A stretch of 64,000 nt of DNA from Pseudomonas sp. 21. GTDB taxonomy: Bacteria > Pseudomonadota > Gammaproteobacteria > Pseudomonadales > Pseudomonadaceae. Below are positions 8,566 to 17,581 of this stretch, piece by piece. The position numbers and the translations under genes are program-made. The notes below the pieces were generated by a model that worked only from the letters and a program-made list of their open reading frames with translations, ran no database searches and was not told the DNA's origin. The stretch lies in NCBI RefSeq assembly GCF_000955805.1, contig NZ_JYOA01000010.1:159005-223004 (forward strand), in the 5' to 3' direction. Every line of letters begins with the position of its first letter. Position 1 is the stretch's first letter.

Positions 8566-10464
8566 TCAGTCGAGCATGTCGCTGAAGCGCGCGTCCTTCT
8601 TGTAGGCAATGGCCTGGCTGAAGCCGGGGACCTGGATGCCACGGTCGCTGATCTCGATGGCCTGCTCGTCGATCATGTCGTTGCCGAAGTTGTAGATGAT
8701 GTCGAAGCGGCCCTGGGTGGCGGCTTCGTCATACTGCCGGGCGGCGCTGCGGGTGGCTTCGCGGCGCGCCTGGTAGTCGTTGAAGGCTGCATCGCCGTGG
8801 CGCTTGCGCAGCATCTTCTCGGTGACGGTCGGGGACAGCAGCACGCCGGTGGCGTTGTTGCCGCCGAAGCCCTTGGAGTTGATGAAGCAGACTTCCAGGT
8901 CGTCGCGGCGCACATCGCTGCTGGACAGGGCGATGTGGTCCTTGAAGACGTCGTCGGCGAACTTGTCCACGGTCTTGATGCCGGGGATCACGCCGTAGCG
9001 GAAGGTACCCAGGGCGGAGATCAGCTGGTCGGCGCTGGCGGTGGCCAGGGAGTGGCCGACGAAGGCTTTCACCGCGGTGACCGGCCAGCCCTCGATGCCG
9101 AAGGCGGTAGCGACGCGGTCGAGGATTTCCGATTCGGTGACGCGGTTGGCCGGGGTGCTGGAGCCGTGGGCGTGGACGAAGCTGTGCTGGCGCACGCTCT
9201 TCTCGCCAACGATCTGCGCGGCAGCGGCCACGGCCTTGGCCATGGTCAGGTAGTTGCCCGGGCCGGGAGCGGAGATGGACTTCTTGAAGCCGTCGGCGTT
9301 GATGAACACGTCCGGTACCGAGCCGTGGATGTCGGCGCCCAGCTCCAGGGCCAGGGCGTCGTCCATCAGCACCACGTACTGCGCGGACTCGGCCAGGGAG
9401 AAGCCGCAGTTGTCGCCGAACGGGCGGCTGGCGCGGCGGAAATCGACGTCGTCGCGGCCTTCGATGTGGCGCAGGCCTTCCTCGGTGGCCAGCGCGCCCA
9501 TGGCGGCATAGCCTTCGATGATCTCGGAGGTGATCGGCGCTTCGGCGTTGCCGACGATGGCCACGCGGGCCTGGCCGGTGGTGATGACGTCGATGCCTTT
9601 CTGCAGGTTGTACAGGAAGGTGGCGCAGGCGCCGGTGACGCTGCCGGTCATGCCGACGCTGCCCAGTACGTAGGCGTTGATGAAGTCGGTGGGCATGCTG
9701 TTGAAGCCCAGCGGCAGCTGCTTGGCCGACACGCGGTGGCCGCGCAGGCGCGACTGCAGCAGGCCGCCGAAGCCGTTCTCGTCCAGCTGGCTCATGATGC
9801 TGCTGGAGAACACGGCAATTTCGTCAGGCTGTACGGCGTTGCAGATGGTTTGCCAGTCGAGGCCGGTGGAGCGCACCGCGTCGGTGGCGGCGACCACGGA
9901 CATCTGCAGGCCGCGCGGGTGGAAGCGCGAGTTGTACAGCTCGCTCGGCTCGAAGCCGGTGGGCAGCTGGCCGGCGGACTTCACCGGCAGTGCGCGGTAG
10001 CTGTCGACCTTGAATTCGCAGCTGTCGTGCAGGGTGACGCGGACTTCGCCGCCTTCGAGTTCTTCCACCGACCAGTTGGCTGGCAGCGGTTCGGGCAGTT
10101 GCTTGCGCAGGGTGGTGAAGGTCACCGGAGCGCCGGCCGCGCTGACGGTCAGGCTCTTGTGGCAGTGCGCGGCGTCGACGTCGAGGTATTGCAGCTCGAT
10201 GCGGCGGATCAGGGTGGATTGGCGAATCTGCTGCTCGAAGCGCTGCTCGATGGCAGCGAGGTCGAGGCTGTTGCCGTCGGTGTCCTGGTACTGGCCGTCG
10301 ACGACCTTGACCAGTTTCATCATGACCGCGAGACCGGCAAGGGTTTCCTGGCGGGCGGCGGACTCCATGGATTCGAGGACAGTGCGGCGGAACCCATGGT
10401 GGAAGGAACTGCGGCCTGCCGCGTTATATCCACCAAAACCAACGATGACCGGTAGTCGAGACAT
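8566..10464 (-). CDS. fabY: Beta-acetoacetyl-ACP synthase FabY (KAS I/II-like)
   Basis: A 632-residue long-form beta-ketoacyl synthase. In P. aeruginosa, FabY (PA5174) condenses acetyl-CoA with malonyl-ACP to start fatty-acid synthesis, replacing the usual FabH role. The catalytic triad reads Cys280 in GACATF, His433 in HAHGSST and His471 in FVGHS. The 160 residues before the thiolase fold and the C-terminal extension (residues about 560-632) are longer than in FabB/FabF (about 410 residues), as expected for FabY. It neighbours arcC in the same strand order as PAO1. The gene is monocistronic, bounded by terminators at 8522 and 10675. Confidence 0.93.
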   Translation of the reverse strand: MSRLPVIVGFGGYNAAGRSSFHHGFRRTVLESMESAARQETLAGLAVMMKLVKVVDGQYQDTDGNSLDLAAIEQRFEQQIRQSTLIRRIELQYLDVDAAHCHKSLTVSAAGAPVTFTTLRKQLPEPLPANWSVEELEGGEVRVTLHDSCEFKVDSYRALPVKSAGQLPTGFEPSELYNSRFHPRGLQMSVVAATDAVRSTGLDWQTICNAVQPDEIAVFSSSIMSQLDENGFGGLLQSRLRGHRVSAKQLPLGFNSMPTDFINAYVLGSVGMTGSVTGACATFLYNLQKGIDVITTGQARVAIVGNAEAPITSEIIEGYAAMGALATEEGLRHIEGRDDVDFRRASRPFGDNCGFSLAESAQYVVLMDDALALELGADIHGSVPDVFINADGFKKSISAPGPGNYLTMAKAVAAAAQIVGEKSVRQHSFVHAHGSSTPANRVTESEILDRVATAFGIEGWPVTAVKAFVGHSLATASADQLISALGTFRYGVIPGIKTVDKFADDVFKDHIALSSSDVRRDDLEVCFINSKGFGGNNATGVLLSPTVTEKMLRKRHGDAAFNDYQARREATRSAARQYDEAATQGRFDIIYNFGNDMIDEQAIEISDRGIQVPGFSQAIAYKKDARFSDMLD

Positions 10465-10674
10465 CTCTCGGAAACTCCTTCAGCAAGTGCATCTTGCGCG
10501 CCGGACGACGGTGGCCCATGGAGGGGCAGCCCGGTGGCACAAAGCCAGGCGTGGCTTCTAGTGATTCGGAATGCTTTAGCTGACGAGGATGATGACCGCC
10601 GAGTCACGCTCGCGCCAGGATTTGTCGGAAGAAGGCGACGAGTTCCCGAGCGAATTCTGCAGGACTCATGAATG

Positions 10675-10706
10675 AAAACGGGAGCCGCGAAGGGCTCCCG
10701 TTTTTT
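10675..10706 (-). terminator. Terminator of the arcDABC operon
   Basis: A perfect 12-bp stem AAAACGGGAGCC/GGCTCCCGTTTT with a 6-nt loop (GCGAAG), located just beyond the arcC stop. The remaining 10465-10674 interval upstream of fabY has no gene and should carry the fabY promoter, which I could not pinpoint. Confidence 0.94.
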
Positions 10707-10719
10707 ACCGCGGCAAAAC

Positions 10720-11652
10720 TCAGCGGTATTCGATGCCAGCTTTCTTGGTGCTGACGCGAGTACCGGACTTGCCTTCGGTGATGGCGACGATGTTCTCCAG
10801 CGAGCCGATCACTGCGTCCTTGCCGGTAGCGCGGGCGAACTCGATGGCGGCCATGACTTTCGGCCCCATGGAGCCGGCGGCGAAGCCGAGGCGTTCCAGT
10901 TCGTCCGGGTGGGCCTGGGCGATGCCTTTCTGGGTCGGTTTGCCCCAGTCGATGTAGGCCGCGTCCACGTCGGTGGCAATGATCAGGATGTCAGCCGACA
11001 GTTCCTGGGCCAGCAGCGAGGAGCAGAGGTCCTTGTCGATCACCGCTTCGACGCCGGAAAGTTTCTTGCCGGATTCGTCGTACATGGTCGGGATGCCGCC
11101 ACCGCCTGCGCAGATGACGATGGTGCCTTTTTCCAGCAGCCACTTGACCGGGCGGATCTCGAAGATGCGCTTCGGACGGGGGCTGGCGACCACGCGGCGG
11201 AACTTGTCGCCGTCCGGAGCGATGCTCCAGCCTTTCTCCTTGGCCAGGGCTTCGGCTTCTTCCTTCGAATAGACCGGGCCGATCGGCTTGGTCGGGTTCT
11301 GGAAGGCCGGGTCCTTGGCGTCGACTTCGACCTGGGTGAGGATGGTGGCGAACGGTACTTCGAACGGCAGCAGGTTGCCCATTTCCTGTTCGATCATGTA
11401 GCCGATCATGCCTTCGGTTTCCGCGCCGAGGACGTCCAGCGGGTAGGGTGCAACCTTGTCGTAGGCGGCGCCCTGCAGGGCCAGGAGGCCGACCTGCGGG
11501 CCGTTGCCGTGGGCGATCACCAGCTCGTTGCCGGGAGCGACCTTGGAAATTTGTTCGGCGGCGATCCGAACGTTCAAGCGTTGATTGTCAGCAGTCATGG
11601 GCTCGCCACGACGCAGCAGGGCATTACCGCCCAATGCGACGACGATACGCAT
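10720..11652 (-). CDS. arcC: Carbamate kinase, catabolic
   Basis: A 310-residue ArcC of the amino-acid kinase fold. It converts carbamoyl phosphate + ADP to ATP + CO2 + NH3, the ATP-yielding last step of the arginine deiminase pathway. N-terminal [13 protein letters not shown]/carbamate-binding [11 protein letters not shown] and the GGGGIP loop are intact. It is the final gene of arcDABC, 72 nt after arcB and separated from it by a strong hairpin. It supports anaerobic growth on arginine when no electron acceptor is available. Confidence 0.97.
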   Translation of the reverse strand: MRIVVALGGNALLRRGEPMTADNQRLNVRIAAEQISKVAPGNELVIAHGNGPQVGLLALQGAAYDKVAPYPLDVLGAETEGMIGYMIEQEMGNLLPFEVPFATILTQVEVDAKDPAFQNPTKPIGPVYSKEEAEALAKEKGWSIAPDGDKFRRVVASPRPKRIFEIRPVKWLLEKGTIVICAGGGGIPTMYDESGKKLSGVEAVIDKDLCSSLLAQELSADILIIATDVDAAYIDWGKPTQKGIAQAHPDELERLGFAAGSMGPKVMAAIEFARATGKDAVIGSLENIVAITEGKSGTRVSTKKAGIEYR

Positions 11653-11682
11653 ATTCAGTACCTCCGAAAGAGTGGAAACGCG

Positions 11683-11713
11683 CCCGGGGCCTGCGCTTGA
11701 GCGCGGCCCCGGG
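11683..11713 (-). other. Intercistronic hairpin arcB-arcC
   Basis: A 14-bp hairpin with one bulged T: CCCGGGGCC then GCGCT pairs with AGCGC then GGCCCCGGG around a TG turn. It has no T-run, so it is more likely an RNA stability or processing element within the operon than a terminator. Differential mRNA processing is known for the P. aeruginosa arc operon; assigning it to this element is inference. Confidence 0.65.
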
Positions 11714-11724
11714 GCGGCCCGGCA

Positions 11725-12735
11725 TTACATGTCGGCGAGGGTCGATACGAGGATTGCCTTGATGGTGTGCATGCGGTTTTCCGCCTGCTCGAAGGCAATG
11801 TTGTACGGGGATTCGAAGACGTCTTCGGTCACTTCGATGCCGTTCTTCAGGTTCGGGTACTTGGCGGCGATTTCCTTGCCGACCTTGGTCTCGCTGTTGT
11901 GGAAGGCGGGCAGGCAGTGCATGAACTTCACGCGCGGGTTGCCGGCGGCCTTCATCATGTCCATGTTGACCTGGTAGGGCAGCAGTTCGTTGATGCGTTC
12001 GCCCCAGGCTTCGACCGGCTCACCCATCGATACCCAGACATCGGTGTGGATGAAGTCCACGCCCTTGACGGCTACTTTCGGGTCTTCGGTGATGGTGATG
12101 CGGGCACCGCTTTCCTCGGCGAATTTCTTGCAGGCGGCAACGTGTTCGTCGGTCGGCCAGAGCTCCTTGGGAGCTGCGATGCGCACGTCCATGCCGAGCT
12201 TGGCGCCGATCAGCAGCAGGGAGTTACCCATGTTGTTGCGGGCGTCGCCCAGGTAGGCGTAGCTGATGTCGTGCAGCGGCTTGTCGCTGTGCTCGCGCAT
12301 GGTCAGCACGTCGGCCAGCATCTGGGTCGGGTGGTACTCGTCGGTGAGACCGTTGAACACCGGGACGCCAGCGAACTTGGCCAGTTCTTCGACGATTTCC
12401 TGCTTGAAGCCACGGTATTCGATGGCGTCGTACATGCGGCCCAGTACGCGGGCAGTGTCCTTCATCGATTCCTTGTGGCCGATCTGCGAGGAGTTCGGGT
12501 CGATGTAGGTGACGTTGGCGCCCTGGTCATAGGCGGCGACTTCGAAGGCACAGCGGGTGCGGGTCGAGGTCTTTTCGAAGATCAGCGCAATGTTGTTGCC
12601 TTTCAGGTGTTGCTGCTCGGTACCGGTGTACTTGGCGCGTTTCAGGTCGCGGGACAGGTCGAGCAGATAGCGCAACTCGCGGGTGCTGTGGTGCATCAGG
12701 CTGAGCAGGTTGCGGTTGTGCATGTTGAAAGCCAT
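11725..12735 (-). CDS. arcB: Ornithine carbamoyltransferase, catabolic
   Basis: A 336-residue catabolic OTCase that phosphorolyses citrulline to ornithine and carbamoyl phosphate. The carbamoyl-phosphate motif STRTR, the HPTQ motif (as YHPTQMLAD) and the ornithine loop with MHCLPAFH are present. The start was taken at MAFNMHNRN; the eight upstream residues lack conservation. The catabolic form in P. aeruginosa is an allosteric dodecamer driven in the citrulline-degrading direction. It sits third in arcDABC. Confidence 0.97.
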   Translation of the reverse strand: MAFNMHNRNLLSLMHHSTRELRYLLDLSRDLKRAKYTGTEQQHLKGNNIALIFEKTSTRTRCAFEVAAYDQGANVTYIDPNSSQIGHKESMKDTARVLGRMYDAIEYRGFKQEIVEELAKFAGVPVFNGLTDEYHPTQMLADVLTMREHSDKPLHDISYAYLGDARNNMGNSLLLIGAKLGMDVRIAAPKELWPTDEHVAACKKFAEESGARITITEDPKVAVKGVDFIHTDVWVSMGEPVEAWGERINELLPYQVNMDMMKAAGNPRVKFMHCLPAFHNSETKVGKEIAAKYPNLKNGIEVTEDVFESPYNIAFEQAENRMHTIKAILVSTLADM

Positions 12736-12797
12736 GGTGTTTCTCCTTGTGGGATCCAATCTCGGCCCTCGTCAGTACAGCTCGTGGCTGGCGGGGC

Positions 12798-12821
12798 AGG
12801 CGGCCCTGGCAAGGGCCGCCT
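12798..12821 (-). other. Intercistronic hairpin arcA-arcB
   Basis: A perfect 10-bp stem AGGCGGCCCT/AGGGCCGCCT with a 4-nt loop, in the 140-nt gap between arcA and arcB. It is followed by no T-run in the leftward direction. It probably stabilises or helps process the polycistronic mRNA. Confidence 0.7.
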
Positions 12822-12875
12822 CGTGAGGTCAATGCGCTCTGGTTGAGGTAGTCGCGTTTATCGGGGGCCGATCGA

Positions 12876-14132
12876 TCAATAGTCGATCGGGTCGCGGATG
12901 ATCGGGCAGGTCATGCAGTGACCGCCGCCCCGGCCCCGGCCCAGCTCGCCGGCGCTGATGGTGATGACTTCCACACCCGCCTTGCGCAGCAGGGTGTTGG
13001 TGTAGGTGTTGCGGTCATAACCAACCACCACGCCCGGTTCCAGGCAGACCACGTTGTTGCCGTCGTCCCACTGCTCGCGTTCGGCGGCGAAGCTGTTGCC
13101 GCCGGTTTCGACGACACGCAGTTTTTTCAGGCCCAGGCTCTCGGCGACGACGGTCATGAAGTCCTTGTCTTCGCGCTGGACGTTGATGCCGTAGGGGCTC
13201 TTCTCGTCCGGACGCAGGGTGAAGGCAACGATCTCTTTCACCACTTCCGGGAAGACGGTGACCAGGTCGCGGTCGCAGAAGGTGAAGACGGTGTCCAGGT
13301 GCATCGCGGCGCGGGACTTGGGCAGGCCGGCAACGATGACTTTCTCCGCTGCGCCCTTGGCGAACAGTGCCTGGGCAACCTGGCCGATGGCCTGGCGGGA
13401 AGAGCGCTCACCCATACCGATCAGGACGACACCGTTGCCGATGGGCATGACGTCGCCGCCTTCGAGGGTGGACATGCCGTGGTCCTTGTCCGGATCGCCG
13501 TACCAGACTTCGAATTCGGCGTTGGTGAATTCCGGGTGGAACTTGTAGATCGCGGTGGTCAGCAGGGTTTCCTGACGTCGCGCCGGCCAGTACATCGGGT
13601 TCAGGGTCACACCGCCGTAGATCCAGCAGGTGGTGTCACGGGTGAACTGGGTGTTGGGCAGCGGCGGCAGCAGGAAGCTGGAGTGGCCGAGGTAGTCGCG
13701 GTACATCTTCAGCGCCTTGGCGCCTTCGCTTTCCGGGATGTCATCGGAGGCCACGCCACCGATAAGGAATTCCGCCAGTTTGCGAGGCTCCAGGCTTTCC
13801 AGCCAGCCGCGCAGTTCCTGGGTCAGGCCGACGCCAACGCTGTCGTTGGTGATCTTGCGATCGAGGATCCACTTGAGGGCTTCGGGATTCTGGACGGTCT
13901 CGGTCAGCAGGTTGTGCATTTCGAGGACGTCGATGCCACGCTCGCGCATCTTGGTGACGAAATCGAAGTGGTCACGCTTCGCCTGGTTCACCCAGATAAC
14001 GTCGTCGAACAGCAACTCGTCGCAGTTGCTCGGGGTCAGGCGTTGGTGGGCGAGTCCGGGCGAGCAGACCATCACTTTGCGTAGTTTGCCAGCTTCAGAA
14101 TGGACGCCAAGTTTGGTTTTTTCCGTGCTCAT
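12876..14132 (-). CDS. arcA: Arginine deiminase
   Basis: A 418-residue arginine deiminase that hydrolyses arginine to citrulline and ammonia, the first step of the ADI pathway. The guanidino-modifying-enzyme fold is shown by [13 protein letters not shown], the [11 protein letters not shown] segment and the catalytic Cys406 near the C-terminus ([10 protein letters not shown]). The start was set at [15 protein letters not shown]; the 16 upstream in-frame residues lie in the arcD-arcA junction. It is 16 nt downstream of arcD. Confidence 0.98.
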   Translation of the reverse strand: MSTEKTKLGVHSEAGKLRKVMVCSPGLAHQRLTPSNCDELLFDDVIWVNQAKRDHFDFVTKMRERGIDVLEMHNLLTETVQNPEALKWILDRKITNDSVGVGLTQELRGWLESLEPRKLAEFLIGGVASDDIPESEGAKALKMYRDYLGHSSFLLPPLPNTQFTRDTTCWIYGGVTLNPMYWPARRQETLLTTAIYKFHPEFTNAEFEVWYGDPDKDHGMSTLEGGDVMPIGNGVVLIGMGERSSRQAIGQVAQALFAKGAAEKVIVAGLPKSRAAMHLDTVFTFCDRDLVTVFPEVVKEIVAFTLRPDEKSPYGINVQREDKDFMTVVAESLGLKKLRVVETGGNSFAAEREQWDDGNNVVCLEPGVVVGYDRNTYTNTLLRKAGVEVITISAGELGRGRGGGHCMTCPIIRDPIDY

Positions 14133-14148
14133 GAGATGTCTCCAGGAG

Positions 14149-15600
14149 TTACAGAGTGAGGAAGCCGTCGTAGAGGCCATAGGCCGCGATCAGTGCACCG
14201 ATCACGACTACTGCGAAGATGAGCTTCTCGACATTGGTGAAGATGGGTTGACCCACTTCATGTTTCGCTTTGGCGAAGAGGATGACGCCGGGCGCGTAGA
14301 GCAGCGCCGACAGCAGCAGGTATTTCAGACCGCCTGCGTAGATCAGCCACACCGCGTAGAGAACCGAGATACCGGCGATGATCAGGTCTTTGGTGCGGTC
14401 GGCCGAGTCGGTCTCGTAGGTCTCGCCCTTGACCGCCAGCAGCAGGCCGTAGGCCGCGGACCAGAAGTAAGGGATGAGGATCATCGAGGTGGCCAGCAGC
14501 AGCATCTTGGTGTACGGGTCCATGCCACCATCGGCGCTGCCGGAGGTGAAGAACACGATGACCAGGAAGACCTGCACGCAGATGTTGGTCAGCCACAGTG
14601 CGTTGGCCGGCACCTGGTTGGCGTTCTCCTTGCGGAGGAACTCCGGCATGGTGTGGTCCTTGGCGGCGGCGAACATGATCTCGGCGCACAGCAGTACCCA
14701 GGAGAGCAGGGCACCCAGCAGGGAGATCAGCAGACCGACGCTGATCAGGACAGCGCCCCAGTGACCGACCACGTGCTCCAGCACCAGCGCCATCGACGGG
14801 TTCTGCAGCTTGGCCAGTTCCGGCTGGGTCATCACGCCCATGGACAGCACGTTCACCAGTACCAGCAGCAGCAGGACGGTGATGAAGCCGATCACGGTAG
14901 CTTTACCGACGTCCGAGCGTTTTTCCGCACGGGAGGAGAAGATGCTCGCGCCTTCGATGCCGATGAACACCCAGACGGTGACCAGCATCATGTTGCGCAC
15001 CTGGTTCATCACGCTGCCCAGGTCAGGATTGCTCTTGCCCCAGATGTCGGCGGTGAAGATGTCCAGTTTGAAGGCGAACAGGCAGATCAGGATGAACAGG
15101 AACAGCGGGACGATCTTCGCCACCGTGGTGATGGTGTTGATGAACGCCGCTTCCTTGATTCCGCGCAGTACCAGGAAGTGCAGGGCCCAAAGCAGGATCG
15201 ACGCCCCGACTATCGCGTAGACGGTGTCGCCCTTGCCGAAGATCGGGAAGAAGTAGCCCAGGGTGCTGAACAGCAGGAGGAAGTAGCCGACGTTGCCGAG
15301 CCAGGCGCTGATCCAGTAACCCCAGGCCGAGGAGAAGCCCATGTAGTCACCGAAACCGGCCTTGGCGTAGGCGTATACACCACCGTCGAGTTGGGGTTTG
15401 CGGTTGGCCAGGGTCTGGAAGACGAATGCCAGGGTCAGCATGCCGACCGCGGTGATGGCCCAACCGATCAGGATCGCGCCGACGTCAGCGCTGGCGGCCA
15501 TGTTTTGCGGGAGAGAGAAGATGCCCCCGCCAATCATCGAGCCGACAACAAGAGCCGTCAAAGCGCCTAGCTTTAGTTTTTGGCTGCTTTCTTGCGACAT
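14149..15600 (-). CDS. arcD: Arginine/ornithine antiporter
   Basis: A 483-residue APC-superfamily inner-membrane antiporter with about 12-13 hydrophobic segments (first at about residues 13-33, with the GSMIGGGIF motif). It imports arginine in exchange for ornithine for the ADI pathway. It is the promoter-proximal gene of arcDABC. A GGGAG ribosome site lies 7-11 nt before the ATG, and an Anr box and -10 lie further upstream. Confidence 0.97.
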   Translation of the reverse strand: MSQESSQKLKLGALTALVVGSMIGGGIFSLPQNMAASADVGAILIGWAITAVGMLTLAFVFQTLANRKPQLDGGVYAYAKAGFGDYMGFSSAWGYWISAWLGNVGYFLLLFSTLGYFFPIFGKGDTVYAIVGASILLWALHFLVLRGIKEAAFINTITTVAKIVPLFLFILICLFAFKLDIFTADIWGKSNPDLGSVMNQVRNMMLVTVWVFIGIEGASIFSSRAEKRSDVGKATVIGFITVLLLLVLVNVLSMGVMTQPELAKLQNPSMALVLEHVVGHWGAVLISVGLLISLLGALLSWVLLCAEIMFAAAKDHTMPEFLRKENANQVPANALWLTNICVQVFLVIVFFTSGSADGGMDPYTKMLLLATSMILIPYFWSAAYGLLLAVKGETYETDSADRTKDLIIAGISVLYAVWLIYAGGLKYLLLSALLYAPGVILFAKAKHEVGQPIFTNVEKLIFAVVVIGALIAAYGLYDGFLTL

Positions 15601-15636
15601 TTAAGAATCTCCCTATAGGAAGTTGGAGAGTGAGGC

Positions 15637-15642
15637 TATTTA
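15637..15642 (-). promoter_or_regulatory. -10 element of the arcDABC promoter
   Basis: TAAATA read leftward. It would start transcription near 15630, which is almost exactly 41.5 nt from the centre of the Anr box. That is the spacing of a class II FNR/Anr-activated promoter. No good -35 is present, as expected for activator-dependent initiation. Confidence 0.65.
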
Positions 15643-15665
15643 GCGCCCGTCTTGGCGGGGCACTC

Positions 15666-15679
15666 CTGATTCAGGTCAA
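15666..15679 (-). promoter_or_regulatory. Anr (FNR-type) box for arcDABC
   Basis: TTGACCTGAATCAG read leftward matches the FNR/Anr consensus TTGAT-N4-ATCAA at 8 of 10 positions. Its centre is at about -41.5 relative to the start predicted from the -10. In P. aeruginosa, Anr activates arcDABC under oxygen limitation, with ArgR adding arginine control. I did not identify an ArgR site with confidence. Confidence 0.85.
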
Positions 15680-16186
15680 TAGCTTGCTATCCAATGTATC
15701 GGGCAGTACTTCCTGCTCTGCCCACCCCGGATAAACCATAGGAGAGGTTTTGCATTAGCGCCCGATTTAGAGGGGATTTCGTGAAGATTTGAGCGCGGTT
15801 TCATGACCGCTGAATGGCAGGCGATTTCGCAGGCCCGCGCAGGGCGCGCTGTTGCGCTTGATTCGCAGGCGCATAGAGGCCCAGGATCGCTATGTAGGAA
15901 AATCCTGAACGAAGATGCGGAAGGGGAAAATTGGCCGGGGCAGGATCACTGCACCCGGCGATGCACCTGTCGAATCGAAGGCGCGAGATGGCCAGAAGCC
16001 CGAAGGACACCGCCGGGTTCGTGGCCCGGCGGGCGCGACGTGGCGGGCACGTCGCGAGATGTGATGCACAAGGCAATCGCACCCGTGTCGCAGAGCAAGG
16101 TGTGTGCCAGGGCTGAAGACTACTTCAGAGCGCCCAGCAGCGCTGCTCGCCCTTGGTCGCAGTCGAAGCCATCGGCGGATTTCTGC
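15680..16186. other. 507-bp gene-free region between arcD promoter and dctD
   Basis: No credible coding sequence. It contains a perfect 8-bp hairpin CCGCCGGG/CCCGGCGG at 16010-16032 without a T-run, possibly the 3' end of dctD transcription. In PAO1 the dctPQM C4-dicarboxylate TRAP transporter genes occupy this position, and no trace of them is recognisable here. Confidence 0.6.
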
Positions 16187-17581
16187 TCAGATGTCGCCAT
16201 CGTCGGCGGAATTTCCGCCACTGCCGGAGAACAGCAGGCCGTGCTTGCGCAGCTTGTCGTGCAGGGTCTTGCGCGGTACGCCCAGCGCTTCGGCAAGGCT
16301 GCGCAGGGAGCTGTGCGAGCGGCTCATCTCGGCGGCGATCAGCGAGCGCTCGAAGGACTCCACCTGCTCGTTCAGCCCGGCTCCGGGTGTGGCGGCCGTG
16401 GCCTGCCCGTGGCTGTCGTCCAGCCCCAGGTCCAGGCCGAGGGCATAGCGCTCCGCGGCGTTCTGCAGCTCGCGGACATTGCCCGGCCAGCCGTGCGCCA
16501 GCAGTTGCGCCCGCTGGGCCGAGTCCAGCGGACGTGCGTTCAGGCCATGGCGCTGCGCGCCGCGTTCGGCAAAGTGCTGGAACAGCAGCAGGATGTCGCC
16601 GCCCCTCTCGCGCAACGGTGGAATACGTAGGCTGGCGACATTCAGGCGGTAGTAGAGGTCGGCGCGGAAGCGGCCTTCATCGGAGGCCAGGCGCAGGTCT
16701 TCCTTGGTCGCCGCGATGATGCGGATATCCAGTGGAATGAGCTGGTTGGAGCCCAGGCGCTCGACGGTGCGCTCCTGCAACAGGCGCAGCAGCTTCACCT
16801 GGACGTCCAGGCTCATGCTCTCGATCTCGTCGAGGAACAGCGTGCCGCCGTTGGCGAACTCGAACTTGCCGATGCGGCGCTTCTGCGCACCGGTGAAAGC
16901 GCCCTGTTCGTGGCCGAACAGCTCGCTCTCCACCACCGACTCGGCCAGCGCGCCGGCGTTGATGGCGACGAAGGGGCCGTTGCGGCGGCTCGACAGGTCA
17001 TGCAGGGCGCGGGCGACGACTTCCTTGCCTGAGCCGGTTTCGCCCAGGACCAGCACGTCCGCCTGGATGGCGGCGAGCGACGCGACCTGCTGCTGTAGAC
17101 GCTGCATCGGCGCGGACTGGCCGACCAGGCGGCCACGGACTTCCTTCTGCTCGGTCAGCGCCAGGCGCAGGCTGCGGTTCTCCAGCACCAGTCGGCGCAC
17201 ATCGAGCGCGCGGCGTACGCTGTCCAGCAGCGCGTCGCTGGGGAAGGGTTTTTCGAGGAAGTCGTAGGCGCCCGAGCGCATGGCTTTCACCGCCAGCGGT
17301 ACATCACCATGGCCGGTGACCAGGATCACCGGCAACTCTGAATCCTGCGCGTGCAGTTGCTCAAGCAATTGGAGGCCGTCGATGCCCGGCATGCGAATGT
17401 CGCTGACGATCACTCCCGGCCAGTCGCGCGCCTGCTGCGGATCGATCTGCCGCGCATCGCCCAGGGCGACCACCTTGAAACCGGCGAGGTCGAGGGTCTG
17501 GCAGAGCGCCTGGCGCAGGTGTGGGTCGTCATCGATCAGCAGCACCTGGGTGGTGGAGTCGAACGGCTCGGCCGAGCTCAT
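16187..17581 (-). CDS. dctD: C4-dicarboxylate response regulator DctD (sigma-54 activator)
   Basis: A 464-residue NtrC-family regulator. Receiver domain residues about 11-125 carry the phosphoacceptor Asp61 in VSDIRMPG. The AAA+ domain (about 150-380) has Walker A GETGSGKE at 180-187, the sigma-54-contacting GAFTGA at 227-232 and Walker B FLDE. A C-terminal Fis-type HTH (about 420-450, LAEALGVPRKTLHDKLRKHG) completes it. It would activate RpoN-dependent dicarboxylate transport genes when phosphorylated by DctB. It overlaps dctB by ATGA. Its usual neighbours dctPQM are missing here, so its targets must lie elsewhere. Confidence 0.93.
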   Translation of the reverse strand: MSSAEPFDSTTQVLLIDDDPHLRQALCQTLDLAGFKVVALGDARQIDPQQARDWPGVIVSDIRMPGIDGLQLLEQLHAQDSELPVILVTGHGDVPLAVKAMRSGAYDFLEKPFPSDALLDSVRRALDVRRLVLENRSLRLALTEQKEVRGRLVGQSAPMQRLQQQVASLAAIQADVLVLGETGSGKEVVARALHDLSSRRNGPFVAINAGALAESVVESELFGHEQGAFTGAQKRRIGKFEFANGGTLFLDEIESMSLDVQVKLLRLLQERTVERLGSNQLIPLDIRIIAATKEDLRLASDEGRFRADLYYRLNVASLRIPPLRERGGDILLLFQHFAERGAQRHGLNARPLDSAQRAQLLAHGWPGNVRELQNAAERYALGLDLGLDDSHGQATAATPGAGLNEQVESFERSLIAAEMSRSHSSLRSLAEALGVPRKTLHDKLRKHGLLFSGSGGNSADDGDI

